From Bacteroides sp. (lineage in GTDB: Bacteria > Bacteroidota > Bacteroidia > Bacteroidales > Muribaculaceae), in the NCBI GenBank assembly GCA_014801525.1, contig JAAVEB010000008.1, positions 57,565 through 92,688 on the forward strand: a stretch of 35,124 nt of DNA, written 5' to 3'. Each line of letters opens with the position of its first letter. Position 1 is the stretch's first letter. The notes beneath the pieces were generated by a model. It saw only the letters and a list, made by a program, of their open reading frames with translations, was not told the origin of the DNA and did not search any database. Shown piece by piece: positions 14,540-23,253 of the stretch. Made by a program: the position numbers and the translations under genes.

Positions 14540-16981
14540 GTGATATACCCTGACTCGTTTGAACATAAAATCGGTTTTTCGGCATTTCGTGATATGCTGA
14601 AAGAATCATGTATTTCCGGACTTGGACGTGAACGCTGCGACACGATGTGTTTTTCCACTGACTTTAAAGTCGTGGAGGAGAAGCTCAATTCAACCGCTGA
14701 AATGGTTTTGATTCTGAACAGCGGTGAAGATTTTCCGCTTGACGGCTTTATCGATGTTACTCAGCAGCTGGATTCAGCCGCAATTCCGGGCACATTTTTA
14801 CCTGCCGGTGATTTTGCACGGTTGAGAAAATCATTGCTGGTCATAGTGGGCATGGCTTCTTTTTTCAATTCAAAACGCCATGAGGAGGGCTCGGAATATC
14901 CCTGGCTTGATAAATTGGCGGTGAATCTTGAGCCGTTTCCAATGACGGTGAGGTCGATAGATCGTGTGGTGGATATGCATGGCGAGGTGAAGGATTCGGC
15001 TTCGCCTGAGCTTGCCGACATTCGCCATCGTCTTGCCGCAACGGCGAATTCGATAAACTCCACTATGCGGAGGGTGATGTCGTCGGCAGTTCAGGCTGGC
15101 TATATTGATAGTGACACTGCTCCTTCCATGCGCGACGGGCGCCTTGTTATTCCCGTGGCGCCTATGCACAAGCGCAAGATAAGCGGTATAGTGCATGACG
15201 AGTCGGCTTCAGGGAAAACCGTCTACATTGAACCTGCCGAAATCGTGGAGGCTAACAATCGCATCAGGGAGTTGCGAATGGAAGAGCGTCATGAGATAGT
15301 CAAGATTCTGATACTGCTCACTGATGAGTTGCGTCCTGATATCGATGCTATACGCCGCAGCATGGAGGTGATAGGCGAATTTGATTTCATAAGGGCTAAG
15401 GCACGTTTTGCAATAGAGATTGACGGTAAGATGCCGGTCGTGTCCGATCGTCCTGAAATTGAATGGTTTCATGCCGTCCATCCCGGCTTGCTGTTGTCGC
15501 TGAGGCGTCAAGGCAAAGAGATTGTGCCGCTTGACATCGCGTTGACTCCGAAAGACCGCATCCTTATTATATCGGGACCTAATGCCGGAGGAAAATCCGT
15601 GTGTCTTAAAACGGTGGGTGTGGTGCAGTATATGCTTCAGTGCGGACTGCTCCCGGCTGTGTATGAAAACTCGCGATTCGGCATGTTTGACGATATTTTC
15701 GTGGATATAGGCGATGACCAGTCATTGGAAGATGACCTAAGCACGTATAGTTCGCATCTGCGCAACATGAAACTGTTTTTACAGCGCGGAAAAGGGAAGT
15801 CGCTCGTGCTTATCGATGAGTTTGGCGGCGGTACCGAACCCCAGATAGGCGGCGCTATCGCCCAGGCTATTTTACGCCGGTTTAACGAGCAACGCATGTG
15901 GGGCGTGATTACCACCCACTATCAGAACCTTAAACAGTTTGCCGAGGATACCGACGGATTGATAAACGGGTCGATGCTATATGACCGTCATCTCATGCAG
16001 CCTATGTTCAAGTTGTCGATTGGCAATCCGGGGAGTTCCTTTGCTGTAGAGATTGCTCGAAAAATAGGATTGCCCGATGATATTATTTCCGATGCCGAGG
16101 AAATAGTGGGCAGCGACTATATAAACATGGATAAATATCTTCTTGATATTGCCCGCGACAAGCGATATTGGGAAAATAAGCGTCTTGCGATAAGGCAAAA
16201 AGAGAAGAAACTTGAGAATAACTTGGCACGCTATGAAGAGGAAGCTACTCAGCTTCGCGAAAATAGGCGTGTGATTATCAATGAGGCAAAAGAGGAGGCT
16301 CGTAGAATCCTTGAAGGCAGCAATGCCGTTATCGAGCGCACTATCCATGACATAAAGAAGGCTCAGGCTGAAAGAGACAAAACGCTTGAAGCGCGCCGCC
16401 GTCTTGCCGAAGAGAAGCAGCGCCTGGCGAGCGAGAAAGAGCATGAACATCCGCTGTTGAAAAAGGCTCCGAAGTCAAAGAAGCCTGCTAAAGTGAAGGA
16501 GGCTCAGAACGAGCGTCCGATTGTGGCGGGCGATAATGTCAAGCTTGACGGACAAGGCGAACCGGGCAAGGTGTTGCGAATCGAAGGGAAGAACGCGGTA
16601 GTGGCGTTTGGGCTGCTTGAGACCACTGTGAAACTTGACCGCTTGAAACTGACAATAGCGAAACCTCGTACAGGAGCGTCGCAGTCAGCACCTACCGGCG
16701 GGGCGCTTTCTGACTCTCAGCGCGAAAAACAGTTGAGCTTCAATCGGGAAATCGACTTGAGAGGTATGCGCGTCGATGAGGCTGTTCAGGCGTTGACCTA
16801 CTATATTGATGATGCGATACGCTTCAATGCCTCGACTGTCAGAATCCTTCACGGAACGGGGACAGGAGCTCTCCGCCAATATCTCCGCCAATATCTTGAC
16901 ACTGTTCCAGGAGTTAAGAGCTATAGGGACGAGCATGTTCAGTTTGGAGGTGCCGGTATAACGGTGGTGGAGCTTGACTGA
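14540..16981 (+). CDS. mutS2: MutS2-family ATPase with Smr domain (813 aa)
   Basis: MutS2 is a MutS homologue without the mismatch-recognition domain. In various bacteria it suppresses homologous recombination or rescues collided ribosomes through its Smr domain. Seen here are the core and clamp helices (about 1-330), the ABC-type ATPase with Walker A GPNAGGKS (346-353) and Walker B LVLIDEFGGGT (D426, E427), and GSSFAVEIARKIGLP. A long charged coiled coil follows (about 530-640), then a linker rich in Lys and Pro, and a C-terminal Smr domain from IDLRGMRVDEAV to HGTGTGALRQ. The start is GTG at 14540: it gives the family-typical beginning IYPDSFEHKIGF, and no in-frame ATG lies nearby upstream within the predicted transcript. 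The gene stands alone, with GH3 following under its own promoter. Confidence 0.95.
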   Translation: MIYPDSFEHKIGFSAFRDMLKESCISGLGRERCDTMCFSTDFKVVEEKLNSTAEMVLILNSGEDFPLDGFIDVTQQLDSAAIPGTFLPAGDFARLRKSLLVIVGMASFFNSKRHEEGSEYPWLDKLAVNLEPFPMTVRSIDRVVDMHGEVKDSASPELADIRHRLAATANSINSTMRRVMSSAVQAGYIDSDTAPSMRDGRLVIPVAPMHKRKISGIVHDESASGKTVYIEPAEIVEANNRIRELRMEERHEIVKILILLTDELRPDIDAIRRSMEVIGEFDFIRAKARFAIEIDGKMPVVSDRPEIEWFHAVHPGLLLSLRRQGKEIVPLDIALTPKDRILIISGPNAGGKSVCLKTVGVVQYMLQCGLLPAVYENSRFGMFDDIFVDIGDDQSLEDDLSTYSSHLRNMKLFLQRGKGKSLVLIDEFGGGTEPQIGGAIAQAILRRFNEQRMWGVITTHYQNLKQFAEDTDGLINGSMLYDRHLMQPMFKLSIGNPGSSFAVEIARKIGLPDDIISDAEEIVGSDYINMDKYLLDIARDKRYWENKRLAIRQKEKKLENNLARYEEEATQLRENRRVIINEAKEEARRILEGSNAVIERTIHDIKKAQAERDKTLEARRRLAEEKQRLASEKEHEHPLLKKAPKSKKPAKVKEAQNERPIVAGDNVKLDGQGEPGKVLRIEGKNAVVAFGLLETTVKLDRLKLTIAKPRTGASQSAPTGGALSDSQREKQLSFNREIDLRGMRVDEAVQALTYYIDDAIRFNASTVRILHGTGTGALRQYLRQYLDTVPGVKSYRDEHVQFGGAGITVVELD

Positions 16982-16993
16982 TAGGCTTGATTG

Positions 16994-17024
16994 TTGGAAT
17001 ATCCGCTATAAAATGCTATCTTTG
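16994..17024 (+). promoter_or_regulatory. Promoter of the GH3 gene
   Basis: A -33 TTG (16994-16996) and a perfect -7 TATCTTTG (17017-17024) are 20 bp apart. The start of transcription should be near 17031, leaving a leader of about 55 nt before the ATG at 17086. Confidence 0.75.
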
Positions 17025-17085
17025 TGTATTGATTTTATACACTTGTATTTGAAGTAGCATTTTTAATCCGGTATTATTCATCGCA

Positions 17086-19497
17086 ATGAGGAAGAAAAAA
17101 CAGTGTTTTGTCGCCGGGCTTATGTTTTGCCTGGCATCGGGTGTTTTTGCCCAAACAAATTCCATTTACCATAAAGGATGGATCGATTTTAATAAAAACG
17201 GAGTCAAGGATATATATGAGGATCCGGCTCAACCTATTGACAAGCGAGTGGAAGACTTGCTGTCGCGCATGACTCTCGAAGAGAAAAGCTGTCAGCTTGC
17301 CACGCTTTATGGTTATGGGCGTGTTTTGAAAGATTCGCTGCCTGTGCCGGGGTGGAAGAACGAGATATGGAAAGACGGCATCGCCAACATTGATGAACAG
17401 TTGAACGGCGTGGGCAAGGGAGCGCCGAAGGCGAGACATCTCATAGTCCCTTTTTCCAATCATGTTGACGCCCTCAATAAGACTCAGCGATGGTTTGTCG
17501 AGGAGACCCGTCTTGGGATTCCGGTTGAGTTTTCCAATGAGGGTATTCATGGACTAAATCACACTCTCGCCACTCCGTTGCCGGCGCCGATAGCGGTGGG
17601 AAGCACGTGGAACCGTGACCTTGTAAGGCAAGCCGGCGAGATAGCCGGTCGTGAGGCTCGGTTATTGGGATATCATAGTGTTTATGCTCCAATTCTTGAT
17701 GTTGCGCGCGACCCGCGATGGGGAAGAGCGTTGGAGTGCTATGGAGAGGAGCCATTTCTTGTTTCGGAGCTTGGATGTGAGATGGTCAATGGAATCCAGA
17801 GCAATGGAATCGGATCTACACTGAAACATTTTGCGGTGTATGGAGTGCCTAAAGGTGGTCGTGACGGGAAATGCCGCACGGACCCTCACGTGACACCGCG
17901 CGAGCTTCACGAAATCCATCTGTTTCCATTTAAGAGGGTCATTCAACGGGCGAAACCGTGGGGCGTGATGAGTAGTTACAATGATTGGAACGGAGAGCCG
18001 GTTTCGGCGAGCCATTATTTTTTGACTGAGCTTCTGCGCGGTGAATATGGCTTTGACGGATATGTGGTGAGCGACAGCGAGGCGGTGGAGTTTATTCACT
18101 CAAAGCATCAGGTGGCGTCGACTTATGAGGATGCGGTACGCCAGGCTTTGGAGGCGGGATTAAATGTGCGCACCCATTTCACGGCTCCGTCAAAATTCAT
18201 TTTGCCTGTCAGGAAACTGGTGGAAGAGAATAAATTGTCGATGGAGACTGTCAATCAGCGTGTGCGTGATGTCCTTAGGGTGAAGTTCCGGATGGGCTTG
18301 TTTGACAATCCTTTTCCTGCTAATCCTGCCGAAGCTGACAAAGGCGTGGGCGCTGACAAGAATAAGGAATTTGTGAAAGATATGCAGCGACAATCGCTCG
18401 TATTATTGAAGAATGATAATAATCTGCTCCCGCTTGACAAGACGCGGTTACGTAAAGTGCTTGTCACCGGTCCGCTTGCCGATGAGGATAATTTCATGCA
18501 GAGCCGTTACGGACCAAACGGACTTCCCACTGTCACTGTTCTTGCGGGACTGCGTGAGTATCTTAAAGGAGTAGCCGAGGTAGACTATGAAAAAGGTTGT
18601 GACATCGTGGATGCCGGTTGGCCGGCGAGCGAGTTGATGCCTGTTGAACTTACCTCCGACGAGGAGAAGATGATGGCTGAAGCGGTCAGGAAGGCTACGG
18701 ACGCCGACGTGATAATTGCGGTAATGGGTGAAGACGAGTATCGTGTGGGGGAGAGCCGCTCGCGCACTTCGCTCGAACTTCCGGGGCATCAGCGCAGATT
18801 GTTGCAGGAGCTTCATGCTACAGGAAAGCCTGTTGTACTCGTGCTTATCAACGGACAGCCGCTCACCGTCAATTGGGAAGACGCAAAGCTTCCTGCCATT
18901 CTTGAAACTTGGTTCCCGTCCTATCTCGGAGGCGAAGTTATAGCCGAGACTCTGTTTGGCGATAACAACCCGTCGGGAAAATTGACAGTGACATTTCCAA
19001 AATCTGTTGGGCAGATTGAATATAATTTCCCATTTAAGAAGGGATCTCACGGAAAGCAATCAAAGAGCGGACCTAACGGGAGCGGCACTACCCGAGTTAT
19101 AGGTGCGTTGTATCCTTTCGGACATGGATTGAGCTACACCACTTTCGACTACTCCAATCTAAAAGTCGATGCTCCGGCTCAAGGCACAAAAGGAAACGTG
19201 AAAATTTCGGTCGATGTCACCAATACCGGAACTCGTGCCGGTGAAGAGGTGGTTCAGCTGTATGTCAGAGATTCCTATAGTTCGGTTGTCACTTATGATT
19301 CACAGCTTCGCGGTTTTGAAAAGGTGGCATTAACTCCGGGTGAGACTAAGACTGTTCATTTTACTCTGACGCCTGAGGATCTTGAGCTACTTGACAAAAA
19401 TATGAATTGGACGGTTGAGCCGGGTGAATTTGTGGTTATGATTGGCGCAAGTTCCGAGGATATAAGATTGAAACAGAGTTTTGAACTGAAAGATTGA
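17086..19497 (+). CDS. GH3 family beta-glycosidase, exported (803 aa)
   Basis: GH3 enzymes remove beta-linked glucose, xylose or related residues from the non-reducing end with retention. A signal peptide (1-22, CLASGVFA) precedes HKGWIDFNKNGVKDIYEDPA, a lead-in seen in a Bacteroidota GH3 subgroup. The N-terminal barrel carries PVEFSNEGIHGLNH, YAPILDVARDPRWGR, the substrate-binding STLKHFAVYG (K247, H248) and the nucleophile Asp330 in GYVVSDSEAVEF. The alpha/beta sandwich domain has SLVLLKNDNNLLPL and VVLVLINGQPLTVNW. A C-terminal fibronectin-III-like domain begins near YPFGHGLSYTTFDYS and includes RDSYSSVVTYDSQLRGF. The gene has its own promoter and terminator, so it is monocistronic. Whether it is a beta-xylosidase or a beta-glucosidase cannot be decided here; the nearby GH51 makes a role on arabinoxylan conceivable. 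Confidence 0.93.
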   Translation: MRKKKQCFVAGLMFCLASGVFAQTNSIYHKGWIDFNKNGVKDIYEDPAQPIDKRVEDLLSRMTLEEKSCQLATLYGYGRVLKDSLPVPGWKNEIWKDGIANIDEQLNGVGKGAPKARHLIVPFSNHVDALNKTQRWFVEETRLGIPVEFSNEGIHGLNHTLATPLPAPIAVGSTWNRDLVRQAGEIAGREARLLGYHSVYAPILDVARDPRWGRALECYGEEPFLVSELGCEMVNGIQSNGIGSTLKHFAVYGVPKGGRDGKCRTDPHVTPRELHEIHLFPFKRVIQRAKPWGVMSSYNDWNGEPVSASHYFLTELLRGEYGFDGYVVSDSEAVEFIHSKHQVASTYEDAVRQALEAGLNVRTHFTAPSKFILPVRKLVEENKLSMETVNQRVRDVLRVKFRMGLFDNPFPANPAEADKGVGADKNKEFVKDMQRQSLVLLKNDNNLLPLDKTRLRKVLVTGPLADEDNFMQSRYGPNGLPTVTVLAGLREYLKGVAEVDYEKGCDIVDAGWPASELMPVELTSDEEKMMAEAVRKATDADVIIAVMGEDEYRVGESRSRTSLELPGHQRRLLQELHATGKPVVLVLINGQPLTVNWEDAKLPAILETWFPSYLGGEVIAETLFGDNNPSGKLTVTFPKSVGQIEYNFPFKKGSHGKQSKSGPNGSGTTRVIGALYPFGHGLSYTTFDYSNLKVDAPAQGTKGNVKISVDVTNTGTRAGEEVVQLYVRDSYSSVVTYDSQLRGFEKVALTPGETKTVHFTLTPEDLELLDKNMNWTVEPGEFVVMIGASSEDIRLKQSFELKD

Positions 19498-19511
19498 TAA
19501 AAACAGAAAAG

Positions 19512-19545
19512 AAAAGGCTGCGGATTCCGCAGCCTTTTCTTTTTA
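19512..19545. terminator. Bidirectional rho-independent terminator
   Basis: A perfect 12-bp stem (AAAAGGCTGCGG at 19512-19523 and its complement at 19527-19538) with a 3-nt loop is followed by CTTTTT on the plus strand and TTTTCTTTTCTG on the minus. It ends both the GH3 gene and the convergent DUF5606 gene. Confidence 0.93.
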
Positions 19546-19565
19546 TAATAAGAGTCAATATTTTT

Positions 19566-20000
19566 TTATTTTTCTTCAGCAGTTGCTGTTTCCTCTTCAG
19601 CATTCTCTTCCGCATCCTTGAATTCGGTGATTCCGGCTGCGATAAGCTGATTGTACCAAGAGAAAAGTTTTTTGTTTTTTTCGGTATACACTCGGTCTTC
19701 GTCGAAATCAGGAAGCACCTCTTTGAAGAACGCGCGCACTTCGCTGTCGTCTTTGAACGACTTTAAGTCTACAGGATTGCCTGCGGTCTTTTCCTTGAGC
19801 GCTTCGAGCACATCTCCGAGGGGAACGTCGTCCTCCACAGTGTACATGGCGATATCTCCAAGAGAGATTACTTTGTCATGAGCGTAAGCAGGGATTCGCT
19901 TCTTGTCGGCAAGAGCTTCTACGATAAGCATATTCTTTCCCTGACGCACCAGTTTATATAGTCCCGGCTTTCCTGAAATTGCTAAAATAGTTTTTAACAT
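19566..20000 (-). CDS. DUF5606 family protein (144 aa)
   Basis: This is a small cytoplasmic protein of the Bacteroidota-specific DUF5606 family. The opening MLKTILAISGKPGLYKLVRQ is characteristic, followed by MLIVEALADKKRIPAYAHDK and ISLGDIAMYTVEDDVPLGDV. The C-terminal part contains a conserved-looking VLPDFDEDRVYTEKNKKLFS stretch and ends in a low-complexity acidic tail rich in Glu, Ala and Thr. No function has been assigned to the family. The gene is monocistronic, with a -7 element at 20037-20044 and a shared terminator at 19512-19545. Confidence 0.9.
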   Translation of the reverse strand: MLKTILAISGKPGLYKLVRQGKNMLIVEALADKKRIPAYAHDKVISLGDIAMYTVEDDVPLGDVLEALKEKTAGNPVDLKSFKDDSEVRAFFKEVLPDFDEDRVYTEKNKKLFSWYNQLIAAGITEFKDAEENAEEETATAEEK

Positions 20001-20036
20001 GATAAGTTTATCTAATGATTTAAAATTTCACGAGGA

Positions 20037-20044
20037 CAAAGGTA
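20037..20044 (-). promoter_or_regulatory. -7 element of the DUF5606 gene
   Basis: On the minus strand 20037-20044 reads TACCTTTG, matching TAnnTTTG, 37 nt before the start codon. No clear -33 box is visible. It lies back to back with the element at 20066-20073. Confidence 0.5.
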
Positions 20045-20065
20045 CGATTTTTGCAGATATATTGC

Positions 20066-20073
20066 TAACTTTG
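20066..20073 (+). promoter_or_regulatory. -7 element of the yip1-smpB operon
   Basis: 20066-20073 reads TAACTTTG, a perfect -7 match, 30 nt before the ATG at 20104. A TTTG at 20050-20053 is too close to serve as the -33 box, so the promoter may be weak or assisted. Confidence 0.5.
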
Positions 20074-20103
20074 TTGTCTTAAAATAATATTCCATTAGTA
20101 ATT

Positions 20104-20685
20104 ATGTTGAAGTTTTTAGTGTGTTTGCTGCAACTCATAATCTCTCCGGCTAAAGGTTGGGATGCTATCGCCGATGAGGATGTCGATCCCCGCCGACTAT
20201 GCTCCGAGGGCTTTTATCCGTTGATAGGGCTTGTCGCATGCACTGTGTTTATTCAATATTTTTATAATAGCGATTTCAAAGTTGCGTGGCTATTGCAGAA
20301 GGCTGTGATAACCTTTATTCAATATTTTATCACCTATTTTCTGGCGTCGTTTATTTTTTCGCTTTTCCTGTCAAAGATGACTGAAAGCGGGGAAGCTGAA
20401 GAAAAGCGTTATCACACATTTATCATCTACAATCTTGCTTTGCTCGGGATTTTCCAGATGATAAACAATTGCCTGCCTGTGGAAATTTCGATATTCCAGT
20501 TTTTGCCGTTTTTCGATATATTTATAATCTGGTTTGGCATACCGTATTTGTCAATAGCTGATAATAAGAAAATTATGTTCCTTATACTGAGTGTCGTTGC
20601 AATAATGGCGCCACCTTATATCCTGGGATATTTGCTTGATGGAATGCTGCCGGCGGCTCCGGATAATATGATATCAAATTTATGA
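20104..20685 (+). CDS. Yip1-family integral membrane protein (193 aa)
   Basis: This small polytopic membrane protein has the Yip1-like opening [15 protein letters not shown]. About five hydrophobic segments follow: [71 protein letters not shown] and [20 protein letters not shown]. The short acidic stretch DEDVDPRR after the first motif is likely cytoplasmic. Bacterial Yip1 proteins have no defined role. Its stop codon overlaps the smpB start by four bases (ATGA), so it is translationally coupled to smpB and is the first gene of a five-gene plus-strand run. Confidence 0.8.
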   Translation: MLKFLVCLLQLIISPAKGWDAIADEDVDPRRLCSEGFYPLIGLVACTVFIQYFYNSDFKVAWLLQKAVITFIQYFITYFLASFIFSLFLSKMTESGEAEEKRYHTFIIYNLALLGIFQMINNCLPVEISIFQFLPFFDIFIIWFGIPYLSIADNKKIMFLILSVVAIMAPPYILGYLLDGMLPAAPDNMISNL

Positions 20686-21134
20686 CTCAGAAAGACATTA
20701 ACATAAAGAATAGGCGAGCCACATTTGACTACGCCATCTCAGAGACATTTACTGCCGGAATCGTTTTGACCGGAACGGAAATAAAGTCTATTAGGCAAGG
20801 TAAAGCGAGCCTTGTCGATACATTCTGTTATGTGGCAAATGGCGAGGTGTGGATTAAGAACATGTATATAGCCGAGTATTTCTACGGCACATATAATAAT
20901 CATGCCGAACGCCGTGATCGTAAACTCCTGTTGAAGAAAAAGGAGATTGCCAGGCTTGAGAAAAATGGCAAGGAATCGGGCTTCACGATTGTTCCCATGC
21001 GCTTGTTCATCAATGACCGCGGGCTTGCCAAAATTGTGATCGGCATAGGTAGGGGTAAGAAGGAGTATGACAAGCGCCAGTCTATAAAGGAGCGTGAGGA
21101 CAAGCGTTCAATGGCACGTATGTTTGAAAAATAA
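20682..21134 (+). CDS. smpB: SsrA-binding protein SmpB (150 aa)
   Basis: SmpB carries tmRNA into the empty A site of stalled ribosomes for trans-translation. The whole length matches the family: [20 protein letters not shown], the conserved [18 protein letters not shown], the [20 protein letters not shown] block, the [20 protein letters not shown] strand pair, and the basic C-terminal tail [20 protein letters not shown] that folds on the ribosome. Its start overlaps the yip1 stop by 4 bp and the acyltransferase gene begins 2 nt after its stop, an unusually tight setting for a ribosome-rescue gene. The tmRNA gene itself is not in the window. Confidence 0.98.
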   Translation: MTQKDINIKNRRATFDYAISETFTAGIVLTGTEIKSIRQGKASLVDTFCYVANGEVWIKNMYIAEYFYGTYNNHAERRDRKLLLKKKEIARLEKNGKESGFTIVPMRLFINDRGLAKIVIGIGRGKKEYDKRQSIKEREDKRSMARMFEK

Positions 21135-21136
21135 CG

Positions 21137-22186
21137 ATGTCTTCGCGGTCGGTGAGATATTACAATATGGATGTGGTGAGATATATTCTCAGCACATTGG
21201 TATATTCCAACCATTTCTTTTATCTCACCGGTTCTGGAATTGCGGGTACTATTCAGGGGGGAGTTCAGCCGGCATTTTTTGCGTTGAGCGGTTTCCTCGT
21301 CTATCATTCTTTTGAAAAATGCTCCTCGGTCAAAGATTTCATTTTTAAAAGAATGATAAGGTTGATGCCCTTGTACTGGTTTGTCGTTTTCGCTTTTGCG
21401 ATTGCCCTTTCAAGTGTCAGCAATCTTGGAATTATTGATTATTTTTTTAGTGCCGGTTTCTGGAAATATATCCTGGCAAACACATTTACGCTCAATTTCA
21501 TGGCTCCGACACTGCCCGGTGTTTTCGATGCTCCTCAAATGGTGTCGGCATCGGTAAACGGGGCGTTGTGGACAATGAAGGTGGAGATTCTTCTCACGTG
21601 TACCTATCCTCTTGTCGACAGACTGCTGAAACGATATGGAACAAAACGCAATTTCATCCTTGCCACGGTTATCGCTTTGTCGATGACCTACACCATGTGC
21701 ATGCTGTCGATGCTTGACATTACGGGCGATCAGCGATATGAAATGCTTGTAAGGCAATTCGTCGGACAATTGTATGTGTTTTATATCGGGGTGTTTATCT
21801 ACCTGAATCTTCAACAGTTCATGAAGCACAAGTGGGAGATATTTTTTATCGTCGTGCTGCTTGCATTAGCCAACGTCTTCCTTTTGGAGGAGAATCTGGT
21901 TTTGAGATTTATTTTGTTGGCGGTTGGAGTAGTGTGGCTCTCGATTGTCGGCAACTGGGGCGCGAAGCTCGCCCACAGCGACAATCTTTCCTATGGAATC
22001 TATCTGTGCCATTATCCGTTGATAAATCTGTCGGTCTATTTCGGGTTGCATGAATTTATCCCGCTGCCGGTGTTGTTTCTGCTGGTGTTTGCGACGGTGA
22101 TATTCGTGGCGCGCCTTCTGGTTCCGCCGTCTAATAGTTTTTCCCGTTTTCTGACGGCGAAATATAATCAGTCAGTCAGCCTTTAG
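21137..22186 (+). CDS. Membrane acyltransferase, acyltransferase-3 family (349 aa)
   Basis: Acyltransferase-3 (OafA/NolL-like) proteins transfer acetyl or other acyl groups to extracytoplasmic sugars such as O-antigen, capsule or peptidoglycan. The N-terminus shows the expected Arg and His on the first helix (R15 in MDVVRYILST, H25 in VYSNHFFYL), followed by QPAFFALSGFLVYHSF and FIFKRMIRLMPLYWFVVFAF. Roughly ten hydrophobic helices are visible, with GALWTMKVEILLTCTYPL in mid-protein and SYGIYLCHYPLINLSVYFGL near the end, both typical. No SGNH domain is attached. It starts 2 nt after smpB and the next gene starts 2 nt after it, so the three are one transcript. The acceptor glycan is unknown. 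Confidence 0.9.
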   Translation: MSSRSVRYYNMDVVRYILSTLVYSNHFFYLTGSGIAGTIQGGVQPAFFALSGFLVYHSFEKCSSVKDFIFKRMIRLMPLYWFVVFAFAIALSSVSNLGIIDYFFSAGFWKYILANTFTLNFMAPTLPGVFDAPQMVSASVNGALWTMKVEILLTCTYPLVDRLLKRYGTKRNFILATVIALSMTYTMCMLSMLDITGDQRYEMLVRQFVGQLYVFYIGVFIYLNLQQFMKHKWEIFFIVVLLALANVFLLEENLVLRFILLAVGVVWLSIVGNWGAKLAHSDNLSYGIYLCHYPLINLSVYFGLHEFIPLPVLFLLVFATVIFVARLLVPPSNSFSRFLTAKYNQSVSL

Positions 22187-22188
22187 CG

Positions 22189-23253
22189 ATGAAAGCGTTT
22201 GGAAAAATTGACCTTACAGAGATGGCGCTGTTGTTTTTGGTGATATTAGGAGGCTCCATTTTCCAAGGGTGTTCCGATACCGGTCATCATGTAGAGGGCA
22301 AATCCATCTACTATTGGCGCACGGTATTGAAATTGAGCGATACCGAGCGGTCGTTCCTTCATCAAAACGATATTTCGACATTATATCTTCATCTCTTTGA
22401 CGTGCGCGACATCAACGACGAGCTCATGCCTGCGTCAACCCTTTTATTCCGTGATTCTATTCCCTCCGGAGTCAGGATTGTGCCGGTGGTGTTTATTGAA
22501 CCGTCGGCATTGAATGGGAGGGCGCCTGTCGATTTGCTTGCGGCGAGAATCGTGAAACGCGTCGATGATATTCTTGCAGGCAATGGATATGATATGCCCG
22601 ATGAGCTTCAGATTGACTTTGATTGGACCGTGTCTAACAGGGATAAGTATTTCAAAATTCTTGAGTCTGCACGCCAAATCATGCATTCCCGCGATGGGCA
22701 ACTCTCAACCACGATAAGGCTTCATCAGTTGACCGATAAGCTCCCTCCTGTTGATTACGGAGTGCTGATGATGTACAATGTGGGGAATATAACCGATGTG
22801 AAGGAAAAAAATTCAATCCTTGACAGGAATACCGTTCAGCCTTACATGAAGGCGCTGAGCCGCTATGAATTGCCCATCGTGACGGCATTGCCGATATACA
22901 GTTGGAATATCGTGTTTTCAGGCAACGAATTCAAGGCGATCGCCCACTCCGTCAATCCGAAAGACACGACGATGTTTCTGCCGGTGGATTCGGGATTGTA
23001 CCGATGCCTGAAATATGCTCCTCTTGCAATGGCGGGTAGTCGCGACGGTAGTGGCGGGAGAATATATCCTGGCGACGTGGTGCGGCATGAATTTGTGGCT
23101 CCCGATGTGCTCGCCGGAGTATTGGATGACATAAGGCAAGCCAACCGAAAAGCGGCGAGCCATATAATTCTATACCATCTTGACGAAAAATCTTTACAAC
23201 AATATGACCCTGAATTTTTGCAAAAACTTCTTGACGGCGTTTATTGCCATTAG
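22189..23253 (+). CDS. Putative lipoprotein with a GH18-like / DUF3142-like barrel (354 aa)
   Basis: The N-terminus has a hydrophobic segment (ALLFLVILGGSIF) ending in FQGC (C28), an imperfect lipobox, so it may be lipid-anchored. What follows looks like a (beta/alpha)8 barrel: YYWRTVLKLSD, ISTLYLHLFDVRD, GVRIVPVVFIEP, LQIDFDWT (140-147), LSTTIRLHQL, GVLMMYNVGN and LPIVTALPIYSW. The order and the QIDFDW strand resemble DUF3142 proteins and, more distantly, GH18 chitinase-type barrels, where the equivalent strand is DGIDFDWE and a later strand holds MxY(D/N). The GH18 catalytic Glu is Thr147 here, so ordinary chitinase chemistry is unlikely. Both intergenic junctions are tight: 2 nt after the acyltransferase, and a 50-bp overlap with the next gene. 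Family placement is from pattern recognition only. Confidence 0.6.
   Translation: MKAFGKIDLTEMALLFLVILGGSIFQGCSDTGHHVEGKSIYYWRTVLKLSDTERSFLHQNDISTLYLHLFDVRDINDELMPASTLLFRDSIPSGVRIVPVVFIEPSALNGRAPVDLLAARIVKRVDDILAGNGYDMPDELQIDFDWTVSNRDKYFKILESARQIMHSRDGQLSTTIRLHQLTDKLPPVDYGVLMMYNVGNITDVKEKNSILDRNTVQPYMKALSRYELPIVTALPIYSWNIVFSGNEFKAIAHSVNPKDTTMFLPVDSGLYRCLKYAPLAMAGSRDGSGGRIYPGDVVRHEFVAPDVLAGVLDDIRQANRKAASHIILYHLDEKSLQQYDPEFLQKLLDGVYCH

Noticed and set aside
6632-19497. A complete polysaccharide utilisation locus built on yhcH, GH51 and GH3
   Set aside because: There is no SusC/SusD pair, no hybrid two-component or ECF/anti-sigma regulator, and GH3 has its own promoter and is separated from GH51 by unrelated genes.
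19512-19538. Repeat element or attachment site at the perfect 12-bp palindrome
   Set aside because: Its place between convergent genes and T-runs on both strands fit a bidirectional terminator, which explains it fully.
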